NCBI RefSeq assembly: GCF_004135205.1
Contig: NZ_CP035490.1
Location: 3,179,501-3,243,500, forward strand
Origin: Hahella sp. KA22
Lineage (GTDB): Bacteria; Pseudomonadota; Gammaproteobacteria; Pseudomonadales; Oleiphilaceae
DNA length: 64,000 bases
Direction of reading: 5' to 3'
The notes below the pieces were generated by a model. That model was given only the letters and a program-made list of their open reading frames with translations, was not told where the DNA came from and ran no database searches. This document shows, one piece after another, positions 24,937 to 32,786 of this stretch. The number at the start of each line of letters is the position of its first letter. The stretch's first letter is position 1. Position numbers and translations under genes: made by a program.

Positions 24937-24966
24937 CCAATGGCGGATTGACATTGGAAAACCAAT
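24937..24966. promoter_or_regulatory. Candidate FtrA operator
   Basis: CCAAT and ATTG alternate here: CCAATGGCGGATTGA (24937-24951) is followed by the perfect dyad ATTGG-AAAA-CCAAT (24953-24966), about 33 bp upstream of the rhodanese start. Repeated half sites upstream of a divergently transcribed target suit an AraC-family activator. Confidence 0.5.
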
Positions 24967-24998
24967 AATGATCACTCACTAACCCAAAGGAGAATCTT

Positions 24999-25403
24999 AT
25001 GTCATCTGTTGTATCCAGAATTCCCGCCGCAGACAGCCAAACCGCCTTGGCGCACTTTCAGGCGTTATTGCAGTTTGAAACTGACTGTTGGGACGTTCAT
25101 CACGCGATCAGTAATAAGCGTCAGGACTTTGTGTTGCTGGACGTGAGAGGCGATGAAGCCTATCGCAAAGGCCATATCGCCGGCTCCATCAGCCTGCCGT
25201 ATACGCGTCTGAATGAGCAGAATCTGGCGGCGTATCCTGCGGATACTCTGTTTGTGGTGTACTGCGCCGGGCCTCACTGTAATGCGACGGAGAAGGCGGC
25301 GATCAAGCTGGCGAGTCTGCAACGTCCGGTCAAGAAAATGATCGGCGGCGTGACGGGATGGATTGATGAAGGCTTCACTTTGGAGACGGATGCGGATGCC
25401 TAG
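24999..25403 (+). CDS. Rhodanese-like sulfurtransferase
   Basis: A 134-residue single rhodanese domain. DFVLLDVRGDEAYRKGHIAGSISLPY is the N-terminal signature. The active-site loop CAGPHCNA has the catalytic Cys, and GGVTGWIDEGFTLE closes the domain. It follows a strong AAAGGAG. Divergent from the FtrA-type regulator and overlapping the next gene, so both are probably under that regulator. It transfers sulfane sulfur; the acceptor is unknown. Confidence 0.9.
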   Translation: MSSVVSRIPAADSQTALAHFQALLQFETDCWDVHHAISNKRQDFVLLDVRGDEAYRKGHIAGSISLPYTRLNEQNLAAYPADTLFVVYCAGPHCNATEKAAIKLASLQRPVKKMIGGVTGWIDEGFTLETDADA

Positions 25404-25887
25404 CGACAATCCCTGCGTCATACGTCCGGCGCGACCGGAAGACGGACCGCGCCTGCTGAGCATGATGCGGCAACTGGCCGAGTTTGAAGGCTATGCTGAG
25501 GACTTCGCCGTCACGCTGGAAGAGCTGGAGCGGCGCTTATTCGTCAACCGCGATTTTGGCGTCTATGTGGCGGAGTCGGATGGCCAGGCGGTGGGTATGC
25601 TGGTGTATTACAGCTTGCCGTTCACCTATGATCTGACGCCCTGGTTCTACATCAAGGAGCTGTTTATCGAACAACAGTATCGCTATCTGGGGCTTGGCGG
25701 AAAGCTGATGGCGGCGCTGGCGCGGGAGTGTCTGCGTGAAGGGGGGCGCAGGATTCGCTGGGATGTCCTGACTACGAACGAGCCGGCGGCGATGTTCTAC
25801 CGCTCCCAGGGCGCGAAGTGCGAGGACAACTGGCGCCTGTTCAGCCTCAATGCATCGGATATTTCCAAGCTGGCCGGTTACGCATGA
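25390..25887 (+). CDS. GNAT-family N-acetyltransferase
   Basis: 165 residues from ATG 25390, overlapping the end of the rhodanese gene by 14 bp; ATG 25396 is an alternative with better spacing from GGAG. It has IRPARPEDGPRLLSMMRQLAEFE at the N-terminus and the acetyl-CoA motif A ELFIEQQYRYLGLGGKLMAALARE (a Q/RxxGxG variant). A C-terminal AAMFYRSQGAK follows. It resembles diamine acetyltransferase-like members. Translationally coupled with the rhodanese. Confidence 0.85.
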   Translation: MRMPSDNPCVIRPARPEDGPRLLSMMRQLAEFEGYAEDFAVTLEELERRLFVNRDFGVYVAESDGQAVGMLVYYSLPFTYDLTPWFYIKELFIEQQYRYLGLGGKLMAALARECLREGGRRIRWDVLTTNEPAAMFYRSQGAKCEDNWRLFSLNASDISKLAGYA

Positions 25888-26025
25888 AGGTATTGAAGTG
25901 ACGAGCATGTCGCCATGTGAACTTCCTGGCGTAGGGATGCGCCTTAGCTCCGTCGCAATGTTTGATTTGTCTTAGCTTTGGCGGATTTGCTAATTGCAGC
26001 AACTGAATAACTGTAGCCGCACCAG

Positions 26026-26329
26026 TTAATCCTGCTCCAGACTCAATCCTTCCGCGCGCAGTATTTCCTCCAATTCCCGATAGCCCTCCAGCTCCATTAG
26101 TAACCGCGTCTTTTCTGACTTGGCGATTTCCATCCAGTGGCGGTCTTCCACTGCGCCGACCATGGCGTATAAAAAGTTAAGACTGGGTTTGGCGGCGCTG
26201 GCTTGCTTCAACATCAGAAACGTTCTGACCGGACCGATTTCCCCTGAGCTTTTCCGGCGTATCGACGCCGATGGCGATGAGGTCTTTTTCTGACTTGGGT
26301 CCAAGCCCTTTAAGGTCTCTGAGGCGCAT
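26026..26329 (-). pseudogene. TfoX C-terminal-domain protein, single frameshift
   Basis: Read from ATG 26329 the protein begins MRLRDLKGLGPKSEKDLIAIGV with TPEKLRG, a helix-hairpin-helix TfoX_C start. It then runs out of frame near 26240, and the continuation EIGPVRTFLMLKQASAAKPSLNFLYAMVGAVEDRHWMEIA appears one frame away to the stop at 26026. Together they make a complete TfoX_C-type protein of about 100 residues; the span is 304 nt, one base over a multiple of three, at a GGGGAAA run. It may be a real recent mutation or a base-calling slip. Such proteins resemble the C-terminal half of the competence regulator TfoX. Confidence 0.75.
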
Positions 26330-26473
26330 AATAATGATGTCTCTGAACAATGAGGCGGGACGCCCGGCGGAGCCATATTATCACCTTTTCGCCCGAACCC
26401 AGGAATAGGGCTATATTTGAAGCGTTGACTAAAGAAACGCTGCCGCAGCGCTGTTTATAAATGAGGCCAGTTC

Positions 26474-27097
26474 ATGGAGATAGCCGTTCATCTGCCAGAT
26501 GTAACGCTGCTTGATATGTTACGCGTACGCTCTATCTATCCCATCGCCGCGATTGGGCAAACAGTGCAAAAAGGGCAGGTGATCTGCAGATTGAATCTGG
26601 CGGGCGGCGAAATCGACCTGGTGAGCCCGGAAAGCGGGCGGCTGGAATATCTGGATGTCTACGCGCTGGAAAAGGTTAAACCTGAGCGTCCACTGTTATT
26701 TCGTGTCGGCTCCATTCAACAAAACCGGGTGAACACGGAGGCCATCGCCAGGGATATCTGGCAGAGTCTGCTCAAACTGTTTGACCAGCGCACGCAAACC
26801 ATCAAAGACGACATAAAACGGGATAAAACCGCGCGCTGGGCGTTGCCCCTATGCTTCTTTGCGTTCTTTCTGGTGGCCTGGGCCCTAGCGGAATCCGTAC
26901 AGCATTTCTCCGGCGATACCGCCGCCTACAAAATTGCGCTGATCTTTCCAGCGGTTTCGTCGGTCGGCGTGCTCATTTCTTTGGTAGCCCCGATTTTTCT
27001 GCGCAAACAGATACGGGACAGTGAAGGGCGTTTGGCCCGGCTAATGCAGCTCGACATCATACGCCGTTGTCGGGATACGATCGCCATTCTGCAATAG
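26474..27097 (+). CDS. Membrane protein with N-terminal biotinyl/lipoyl-like domain
   Basis: 207 residues. Residues 1-78 read as a hammerhead/lipoyl-like barrel (IGQTVQKGQVICRLNL, IDLVSPESGRLEYLDV), the type found in HlyD adaptors and biotin carriers but without a modifiable Lys in an MKM-type motif. A charged helical linker follows (LFDQRTQTIKDDIKRDK). Two membrane segments lie at about 125-142 (LPLCFFAFFLVAWALAES) and about 155-175 (IALIFPAVSSVGVLISLVAPIF), and then a basic cytoplasmic tail. No transporter partner is adjacent. Role unknown; a scaffold or small-molecule sensor is a guess. Confidence 0.6.
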   Translation: MEIAVHLPDVTLLDMLRVRSIYPIAAIGQTVQKGQVICRLNLAGGEIDLVSPESGRLEYLDVYALEKVKPERPLLFRVGSIQQNRVNTEAIARDIWQSLLKLFDQRTQTIKDDIKRDKTARWALPLCFFAFFLVAWALAESVQHFSGDTAAYKIALIFPAVSSVGVLISLVAPIFLRKQIRDSEGRLARLMQLDIIRRCRDTIAILQ

Positions 27098-27132
27098 CGC
27101 GCGCAGTGGAAGTAAAAAGCGCTTTTCTTTGA

Positions 27133-27152
27133 TACTGTATTTATATACAGTA
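27133..27152. promoter_or_regulatory. LexA (SOS) box
   Basis: TACTGTATTTATATACAGTA differs from the gammaproteobacterial consensus TACTGTATATATATACAGTA at one central position; the CTGT-N8-ACAG core (27135-27150) is perfect. It ends six bases before the start codon of the following gene, overlapping where its ribosome-binding region would be. Confidence 0.9.
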
Positions 27153-27158
27153 TTATGC

Positions 27159-27485
27159 ATGAGAAAGAGTAAACCCATCAGAGCTGAACTGGAAGAGTGG
27201 CGCTGTAAGAAGTGCTGGCTGGGCGTATTGCGGGCCACCGACGATCACCCGGAGCTGCGGGACTATCTGACCCAGATGCCCGAGTCCATTTACCACGTGC
27301 GTTGGCCTCACGCCTGTTCCCATTGCGGTTATGTCTACGACTGGTCGGACAGTTGCCCGGTGATTTTATACGGCGGACAACGCTGGGTGCTGGAGAAAGC
27401 GGTTAACAAAAAGCTGTTCGCCTTGCTGGAGCACCTGAAGCGCTCCAAGGATTTGGAGAATATGCCGGGTGGAAATCTGTGGTGA
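27159..27485 (+). CDS. SOS-controlled zinc-binding small protein
   Basis: 108 residues from ATG 27159. Two CxxC knuckles (CKKC near residue 16 and CSHC near residue 50) should bind one zinc. The rest is basic and Trp/Tyr-rich (YHVRWPHACSHCGYVYDWSDSCP, GGQRWVLEKAVNKKLFALLEHL). A near-consensus LexA box sits immediately upstream, so it is expected to be DNA-damage inducible. No family is recognised. There is no Shine-Dalgarno between box and ATG, which hints at a short or leaderless transcript. The macrodomain gene follows after 68 bp without a terminator. Confidence 0.75.
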   Translation: MRKSKPIRAELEEWRCKKCWLGVLRATDDHPELRDYLTQMPESIYHVRWPHACSHCGYVYDWSDSCPVILYGGQRWVLEKAVNKKLFALLEHLKRSKDLENMPGGNLW

Positions 27486-27553
27486 CTTGTTGCGGCTGAT
27501 CGTCTACATTCCTCCCCCTTGCGGCCCATACTGGGTTGTCTAAAGGAGGTTGC

Positions 27554-28153
27554 ATTTTTAGCATTCAATTAGTGGCGTACAGTCTGGATCTGTTTTACGC
27601 CTGGAAACGCCAGTTTGATGGGCTGGCGAATGTAGAAGTCATCGATGGCGATATTCTGAAACAGGTCGCCGACGCTATCGTCAGCCCCGCCAACAGCTTC
27701 GGTTACATGGACGGCGGTCTGGATCTCAAATACAGCCTGCACTTTGGCTGGGAACTGGAAGCGAAAGTACGTCAGGCGCTGGAGTCTGAATACTTCGGTG
27801 AGATCCCCGTTGGACAGGCGATCGTCGTCGAAACTGATCATCAAAGCATTCCTTTCCTCATTTCCGCTCCCACCATGCGCGTTCCTATGGACGTTTCGCA
27901 AACCGCTAATGCGTATTTGGCCTTCAAGGCGGTGCTGCAAGCGGTGATTCGTCACAATCGGATGAATGAACAGGGCGGCCGCCAGATTCGCTCAATCTTG
28001 TGTCCTGGTCTGGGAACTGGCGAAGGATGCATGCCGGCGCATCGATGCGCGGCGCAAATGCGTAGGGCCTATGAGGTGTGCGTTAAGGGGCGGTATGAAA
28101 CTCAGGGTGGGCTTGCGGCGGCGGTGAAAGACCATATGGCGCTGCTGGAGTAG
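27554..28153 (+). CDS. Macrodomain (ADP-ribose-binding) protein
   Basis: About 199 residues. The macrodomain core is clear: EVIDGDILKQVADAIVSPANSFGYMDGGLDLKY (the ADP-ribose Asn in PANS), and later SILCPGLGTGEGCMPAHRCAAQMRRAYE for the phosphate loop. Macrodomains bind or hydrolyse ADP-ribose derivatives. The start is odd: a strong AAAGGAGG at 27542-27549 is followed by ATT at 27554 with no ATG or TTG at proper spacing. GTG 27572 is 22 bases away, and TTG 27536 lies before the ribosome-binding site. An AUU start is therefore my preferred reading. Probably co-transcribed with the SOS gene upstream. Confidence 0.8.
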   Translation: MFSIQLVAYSLDLFYAWKRQFDGLANVEVIDGDILKQVADAIVSPANSFGYMDGGLDLKYSLHFGWELEAKVRQALESEYFGEIPVGQAIVVETDHQSIPFLISAPTMRVPMDVSQTANAYLAFKAVLQAVIRHNRMNEQGGRQIRSILCPGLGTGEGCMPAHRCAAQMRRAYEVCVKGRYETQGGLAAAVKDHMALLE

Positions 28154-28282
28154 GTGCTTCGCCAGGCGCTCTGAAAATGACAGCAACATGATGAATTTTT
28201 AATTGCGGGTTTGATGGCGTCCAGACGCTTGGACTTGTATTGTGCAGAGAGCTTATATTCAGCCATATCAAGGAGTTGTAAC

Positions 28283-28969
28283 GTGGATAACCGCAATACC
28301 CAGTTCATCAGCGATCCCATTGCGTTTCTGAACAACAATACGATCAATCATCGCTGGTTCGATGAGCATATCCAAAGACGCAATAACAATCCGCAGAGCG
28401 TTTCCATGGCTGAAAGGGCCGCAGTGGACTTGTTGCCGTATACGAAAATGGGAAGTTTCGACTTGCAGCCCGCCGCGACGCCAGTGGGAGGCCGACGTCA
28501 ATCGCGATTTGCGGTGATCCATGATCACCCTGCGAATGACAGCGCGTTGACGGGCTACTGGTGTCCCTATGTCAACGGCGCCGGGCTGCCGGGTTTTGTC
28601 GACGTGCCGCGACATAATCCGCAACATAGATTTGTGTTTACCGCAGCCATGAACGGTTGCGCCTTCTTCATTACCGAATCGCCTCTTGGCGGCGCTTACT
28701 TTCGCGTCTATCACCACCAGCATCCCGGCAATGCCGCGGTCAATAACCTGATCAGCGCCGTAACGCCAAATGTCATTTCGGTCTTCGACTTCAGTCAGTA
28801 TGGCAATGACAATCTGCCGGGTCTTAATCTTCCAGTGGCGTTTAACTTTTTGTACTACCGCAACAGCGGCTGGGTGGTCGTCAGCCACGCTACCGCCATG
28901 GACGCCCATACGGGCGTCGTGCGCTTTGATCCCGCCAAGCCGACATTGGTGACGGACACCTTCGTGTAA
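28283..28969 (+). CDS. Candidate CNF1/BLF1-fold deamidase-like protein
   Basis: 228 residues from GTG 28283, with AGGAG seven bases upstream. It is soluble with no signal peptide. The centre has FTAAMNGCAFFIT (Cys126), followed after 18 residues by VYHHQH (His144/145/147). A Cys in an (S/N)GC turn at a strand start and a His on a nearby strand is the layout of the glutamine-deamidase superfamily that includes CNF1, BLF1 and CheD. Size is close to BLF1 (about 210 residues). The overall similarity is not demonstrated; it could equally be another Cys-His protein. It lies behind the macrodomain gene, 129 bp away. Confidence 0.4.
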   Translation: MDNRNTQFISDPIAFLNNNTINHRWFDEHIQRRNNNPQSVSMAERAAVDLLPYTKMGSFDLQPAATPVGGRRQSRFAVIHDHPANDSALTGYWCPYVNGAGLPGFVDVPRHNPQHRFVFTAAMNGCAFFITESPLGGAYFRVYHHQHPGNAAVNNLISAVTPNVISVFDFSQYGNDNLPGLNLPVAFNFLYYRNSGWVVVSHATAMDAHTGVVRFDPAKPTLVTDTFV

Positions 28970-28984
28970 ATGAAAGTAATCGTT

Positions 28985-29018
28985 CTCCCGCAGACGTCAG
29001 GTTTGTGGGAGGGCTTTT
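28985..29018 (+). terminator. Rho-independent terminator
   Basis: CTCCCGCA and TGTGGGAG (one G-T pair) flank an 11-base loop, followed by GGCTTTT, just after the preceding stop codon. Confidence 0.65.
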
Positions 29019-29114
29019 AATGCTTTGATAAACATGGAATTATTTCTGGTTCGGGCGTTATAAAAGATTGCGCTCAGCGCAGAATTTTTTATCGATTAAT
29101 CAACTAAAAATCAG

Positions 29115-29128
29115 TTGATCTCCATCAA
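29115..29128. promoter_or_regulatory. FNR/Anr-like box upstream of hsp20
   Basis: TTGATCTCCATCAA is a perfect match to TTGAT-N4-ATCAA. A second dyad, ATCAACT (29099-29105) with AGTTGAT (29113-29119), overlaps its left half. The box centre is 131 bp upstream of the Hsp20 start, so a class II promoter would give a leader of about 90 bases. Confidence 0.65.
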
Positions 29129-29252
29129 TATTCAACCTGACTCCATCACTTCAAAACACCTTGCAGCGCTAAACTGTTTCTGAGTCGGCGTTTCCATTTG
29201 GCGGCGCGTCGGCGACGCATTTATCCATGGAAAGAAAAGCGAGGAGGTCGAT

Positions 29253-29792
29253 ATGAATCTGAAGAAATGGTCTCCCTGGAACTGGCTGCACCAGGAAGGT
29301 AAAACAGCGAGTGAGGTCCCCGTCAGTTCACGTCAATCCAGTAACTATCCCATGGCGAGGTTCCGTCAGGAAATGGATCGCCTTTTCGATGACATGCTGC
29401 ACTCCTTTAAATTCCCGGAACTGCCGGAATTCGGCCTGGGGCGGGAGTGGGCAGGTTTACTGAAACCTAACCTGGATATTTCCGAAGGCAAGGAGTCCTA
29501 CAGTATCAGCGTCGAGCTGCCGGGCGTATCCAAAGAGGACGTGAAAGTCAGCCTGGATGGCCAACGGTTGACCATCAGCGGCGAAAAGAAGCATGAGTCG
29601 GAAGAAAAAAGAGAGGATTATCACTGCGTGGAGCGCAGCTACGGCAGCTTTATGCGTATCCTCACTCTGCCGGACAACGCTGACGGCGAGCGTTTACACG
29701 CCAACTTCAAGAACGGCGTATTAACGTTGAAGGTGCCCAAGGCCGGCGATGTGGCGGTGAAGGGCAGGGAAGTGGAAATCAAAGGCGATTAG
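29253..29792 (+). CDS. Hsp20/alpha-crystallin small heat-shock protein
   Basis: 179 residues with a strong GAGGAGG site. The N-terminal arm is hydrophobic (residues 1-70). The alpha-crystallin domain runs from about 72 to 165: LKPNLDISEGKESYSISVELPGVSKEDVKVSLDGQRLTISGEKK and FKNGVLTLKVPK with the conserved A-x-F-x-N-G-V-L-x-L. It is an ATP-independent holdase. A convergent FtsH-like gene lies downstream across a shared hairpin. An FNR/Anr-like box upstream suggests oxygen-linked control; I saw no clear sigma-32 promoter. Confidence 0.93.
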   Translation: MNLKKWSPWNWLHQEGKTASEVPVSSRQSSNYPMARFRQEMDRLFDDMLHSFKFPELPEFGLGREWAGLLKPNLDISEGKESYSISVELPGVSKEDVKVSLDGQRLTISGEKKHESEEKREDYHCVERSYGSFMRILTLPDNADGERLHANFKNGVLTLKVPKAGDVAVKGREVEIKGD

Positions 29793-29807
29793 CGCATTCT
29801 CGCCAGT

Positions 29808-29850
29808 GAATGCCTTCGGGGCGTTACGACGCCCCGGTTTGCAGGCATTC
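29808..29850. terminator. Shared bidirectional hairpin
   Basis: Outer arms GAATGCC (29808-29814) and GGCATTC (29844-29850) enclose an inner CGGGGCGT-TACG-ACGCCCCG (29817-29836). The inner stem overlaps the stop codon of the FtsH-like gene. It can end transcripts from both convergent genes. Confidence 0.6.
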
Positions 29851-31683
29851 GTCTATCTGCGTCTTATGCAGCGTCTCTGAACGCTCCAGTAGCGACACCA
29901 GTTTGTCCAACCTTTCCCGGTGCGCGCGAATCAGGTCGGCGGCGGTGGTTTCTGCGGACATCAGCAGCTCACGCACGGCCTTGTCGATGATTTCCGCTGA
30001 GAACTCGCTGTGGTGGTGCGGTTGGGCCATTTCGCGGCCGAGGAAGGGATGTTCTTCACTGTCGCGCAGATCCACAGGACCCACTTCTTTCGACATGCCC
30101 CAACGACTGACCATGGCGCGGGCGAGCCCCGTCGCCTGATGAATGTCATCGTCAGCGCCGGTGCTGACGCTGCCCAGCAACTCACGCTCGGCGATGCGCC
30201 CCGCCAGCATTACGGCGAGCTTGTCGCGCAGATACTCTTCCGGGTAAGTGTGCCGCTCCTGCAAGGGCATTTGATGGGTGCCGCCCAAACTGCGTCCATG
30301 TGGGACGATAGAGACTTTATACAGCGGATCGGTATTGGGCAGGTAATAGGCGACCAGGGTGTGCCCGGACTCATGCACGGCGAGACGGTGTTTCTCATCC
30401 GGCGGAATAATCAGAGTGCGCTCCGCGCCCATGATGATCTTATCCCTGGCGATATCGAAATCCAGACTGTGTACGTGGTCTCGATTTTCCCGTGCGGCCT
30501 GAATGGCGGCTTCGTTTATCAGATTTTTCAGGTCTGCGCCGGAGAACCCCGGCGTTCCCGCCGCGACTTGGATGAGATTGACGTCGTCCGCCAAAGGAAT
30601 GCGTTTGGCGTGAACCTTGAGGATCGCGACGCGACCTTCCTGATCCGGCAAGTCCAGGGTGACATGACGGTCGAAGCGGCCGGGGCGCATTAACGCTGGG
30701 TCCAGTACATCCGGACGATTGGTGGCGGCCAATACGATGACGGCGTCGTGCCCGGCGAAACCGTCCATCTCGGCGAGAATCTGGTTCAGAGTTTGTTCCC
30801 TTTCGTCATGGCCGCCGCCATAGCCGGCGCCGCGCGTGCGACCGACGCTGTCGAGTTCATCAATGAAAATGATGCTGGGAGCATTCTCTTTGGCGGTTTT
30901 GAATAGCTGGCGAACCCGCGACGCACCGACGCCGACGAAGACTTCAATAAACTCAGAGGCGGACATGGGATAGAAATTGACGCCGGCTTCTCCGGCCAGG
31001 GCTCTGGCCAGCAGCGTCTTACCAGTGCCGGGCGGCCCCATCAACAAGACGCCCCGCGGAGCCAAAGCGCCGACGCGGTGGAAGCGGTCAGGATCGCGCA
31101 GGTATTCCACCAGTTCCTGTACTTCCCGTTTGGCGTTAGTTTGCCCGGCGACCTCGTCGAACGTGGTGTCCGGCTTCTGGCAGACAAACTGGGTCTCCAG
31201 CCGTTTGTCGAAATCGAAGGCGCCGCCCCGGCCGGAAAAGTTACGCAGCGTGCGGCGCGACAGCCAGAACAGAATGATCATGAACATGATCCAGGGCAGG
31301 TAGGACAGCAAAATTACTTTGGAGCTGCTGGCGTCGTGACCTTCTTTCACTTCCAGCGGAATATTCTGCTCCTCCAGCTCCGCTAAGATGGCCTCATTGC
31401 CGAAATCCGGCAGTTGGGTCAGAAATCGGGAGTATTGGCGCCGCAGTTCAGGAAACATGCGGGGGGTGATGAATTTGCCGTCAAGCTCACTGCCGCGGAT
31501 GGTGACGCTGCTGATTTGCCCCTCCCGCAACAGCATTTTGAATTCACTGTAGGGCAGTTTAACGGCGGGTTCCGGGCGCTCGCGCATGGAGGGCAGGTAA
31601 TAAAGCATCAAAGCGACCGCCAGGGTCCACACAACCCAGTTCAAAGGCAGTTTCTGTGGTGGTTGAGGATCAGTATTGCTCAT
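29824..31683 (-). CDS. FtsH-like membrane AAA+ zinc metalloprotease
   Basis: 619 residues. Two membrane segments (about 14-30 and 128-146) flank a periplasmic domain. The AAA module has Walker A GPPGTGKT, Walker [12 protein letters not shown], and [23 protein letters not shown]. The protease site is HESGH with the third zinc ligand in a [12 protein letters not shown] region. All catalytic residues are intact. The N-terminal periplasmic part and lack of neighbouring rrmJ/folP suggest a second, accessory FtsH and not the housekeeping copy. Its pairing with Hsp20 points to protein quality control. Confidence 0.9.
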   Translation of the reverse strand: MSNTDPQPPQKLPLNWVVWTLAVALMLYYLPSMRERPEPAVKLPYSEFKMLLREGQISSVTIRGSELDGKFITPRMFPELRRQYSRFLTQLPDFGNEAILAELEEQNIPLEVKEGHDASSSKVILLSYLPWIMFMIILFWLSRRTLRNFSGRGGAFDFDKRLETQFVCQKPDTTFDEVAGQTNAKREVQELVEYLRDPDRFHRVGALAPRGVLLMGPPGTGKTLLARALAGEAGVNFYPMSASEFIEVFVGVGASRVRQLFKTAKENAPSIIFIDELDSVGRTRGAGYGGGHDEREQTLNQILAEMDGFAGHDAVIVLAATNRPDVLDPALMRPGRFDRHVTLDLPDQEGRVAILKVHAKRIPLADDVNLIQVAAGTPGFSGADLKNLINEAAIQAARENRDHVHSLDFDIARDKIIMGAERTLIIPPDEKHRLAVHESGHTLVAYYLPNTDPLYKVSIVPHGRSLGGTHQMPLQERHTYPEEYLRDKLAVMLAGRIAERELLGSVSTGADDDIHQATGLARAMVSRWGMSKEVGPVDLRDSEEHPFLGREMAQPHHHSEFSAEIIDKAVRELLMSAETTAADLIRAHRERLDKLVSLLERSETLHKTQIDECLQTGAS

Positions 31684-32005
31684 GTGCTGTCCATTAACTC
31701 ACTGATTCAGTGCTCATCATTATTGATAGAGGTTTTCGCCGCGTTGACGTAGAGCAGCTTGTCGCCGCTCAGAGCCGACGCGACAGCCGCTGTTTGACCA
31801 AGCACCAACAAACGCGACTGCCCCTCACTTTGAATATAGCAGCGCGGAGGAATTTTCGGAGTTAAGGACGCGCATAAAGTTGAAGCCAGAAGAATGAGAA
31901 GGATGAGATGAATGAGTTGAGGTGGATGTCACGAGTCATTATGATCTGGCGGCTTAAAGATCATGGTGGCGTCCAATGATGCGGCGCTAAGCGGAAGTGA
32001 CCGGT
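31684..32005. other. Divergent promoter region
   Basis: About 320 bp between the FtsH-like and the L,D-transpeptidase starts. No gene or clear motif is visible to me. Confidence 0.4.
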
Positions 32006-32752
32006 ATGTCGAAGAAGTTCAAGTTTGTCATGGTGGGCGTATCGCTGGCGGCGACACTGGCCCTGATCTGTTTTTATAAGTTTGGGCGCTCGATCTGGGT
32101 TCCTCTGTACCTGGATATGAAAGGGCGACGGACGGTCGATGATGTGATGCGCAATATCGGCCCGGTGGTGGAGCCGGGCTTGCAGGCCGCTTTCGCCAGG
32201 GCGGGCGTCACGTATCCGCCGCAACGCATAACCCTGCTGGCGTTCAAAGAGGAGAAGCGATTGGAGTTATGGGCGGAGCAGGATGGCGCCCAGGTTCTGG
32301 TCAGCGCCTATCCCATTCAGGCCGCCAGCGGCGTCGCCGGTCCCAAGTTACGCGAAGGCGACCGACAGGTGCCGGAGGGTTTTTATCGGATCGAAGGCTT
32401 CAATCCCAACAGCAGTTTCCACCTCTCTATGAAACTGAACTACCCCAATCCGTTCGATCTGGAATACGCCAGAGCGGAAGGGCGTACGTCGCCGGGCGGG
32501 GATATTTTCATTCACGGCAAGGCGTCATCCGTGGGATGCCTGGCGATGGGCGACCCGGCGGTGGAGGATTTGTTTATCCTGGCTAACCGAGTGGGGGCGA
32601 GCAATATTGATGTGATCATAGCTCCACAGGACTTCCGGCTGCGCGCCCTGGAGTCGCCGCCTCAGAACGCGCCGGCGTGGTTGCCGGAGCTGTACCAGAA
32701 TATCCAGCAGGCGCTGCGACCTTTCGCCGTCAGCGACGTCAAATCCAGTTAA
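32006..32752 (+). CDS. L,D-transpeptidase (YkuD) family protein, YafK-like
   Basis: 248 residues. ATG 32006 is preferred; GTG 31997 is three codons earlier. An uncleaved signal anchor or signal peptide (FVMVGVSLAATLALICFY) precedes the domain. YkuD features: VPEGFYRIEGFNPNSSFHLSMKLNYPN and the catalytic FIHGKASSVGCLAMGD with His and Cys in place. YafK-like members cut or remodel peptidoglycan-Lpp links and do not always make 3-3 crosslinks. It stands alone. Confidence 0.88.
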   Translation: MSKKFKFVMVGVSLAATLALICFYKFGRSIWVPLYLDMKGRRTVDDVMRNIGPVVEPGLQAAFARAGVTYPPQRITLLAFKEEKRLELWAEQDGAQVLVSAYPIQAASGVAGPKLREGDRQVPEGFYRIEGFNPNSSFHLSMKLNYPNPFDLEYARAEGRTSPGGDIFIHGKASSVGCLAMGDPAVEDLFILANRVGASNIDVIIAPQDFRLRALESPPQNAPAWLPELYQNIQQALRPFAVSDVKSS

Positions 32753-32786
32753 GGTTTCGATGTTATATGGAGCGTCGTCAGAGGCT

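Noticed and set aside
29040-29252. Sigma-32 heat-shock promoter before hsp20
   Set aside because: I looked for a CTTGAA -35 and CCCCAT-type -10 with proper spacing and found none convincing.
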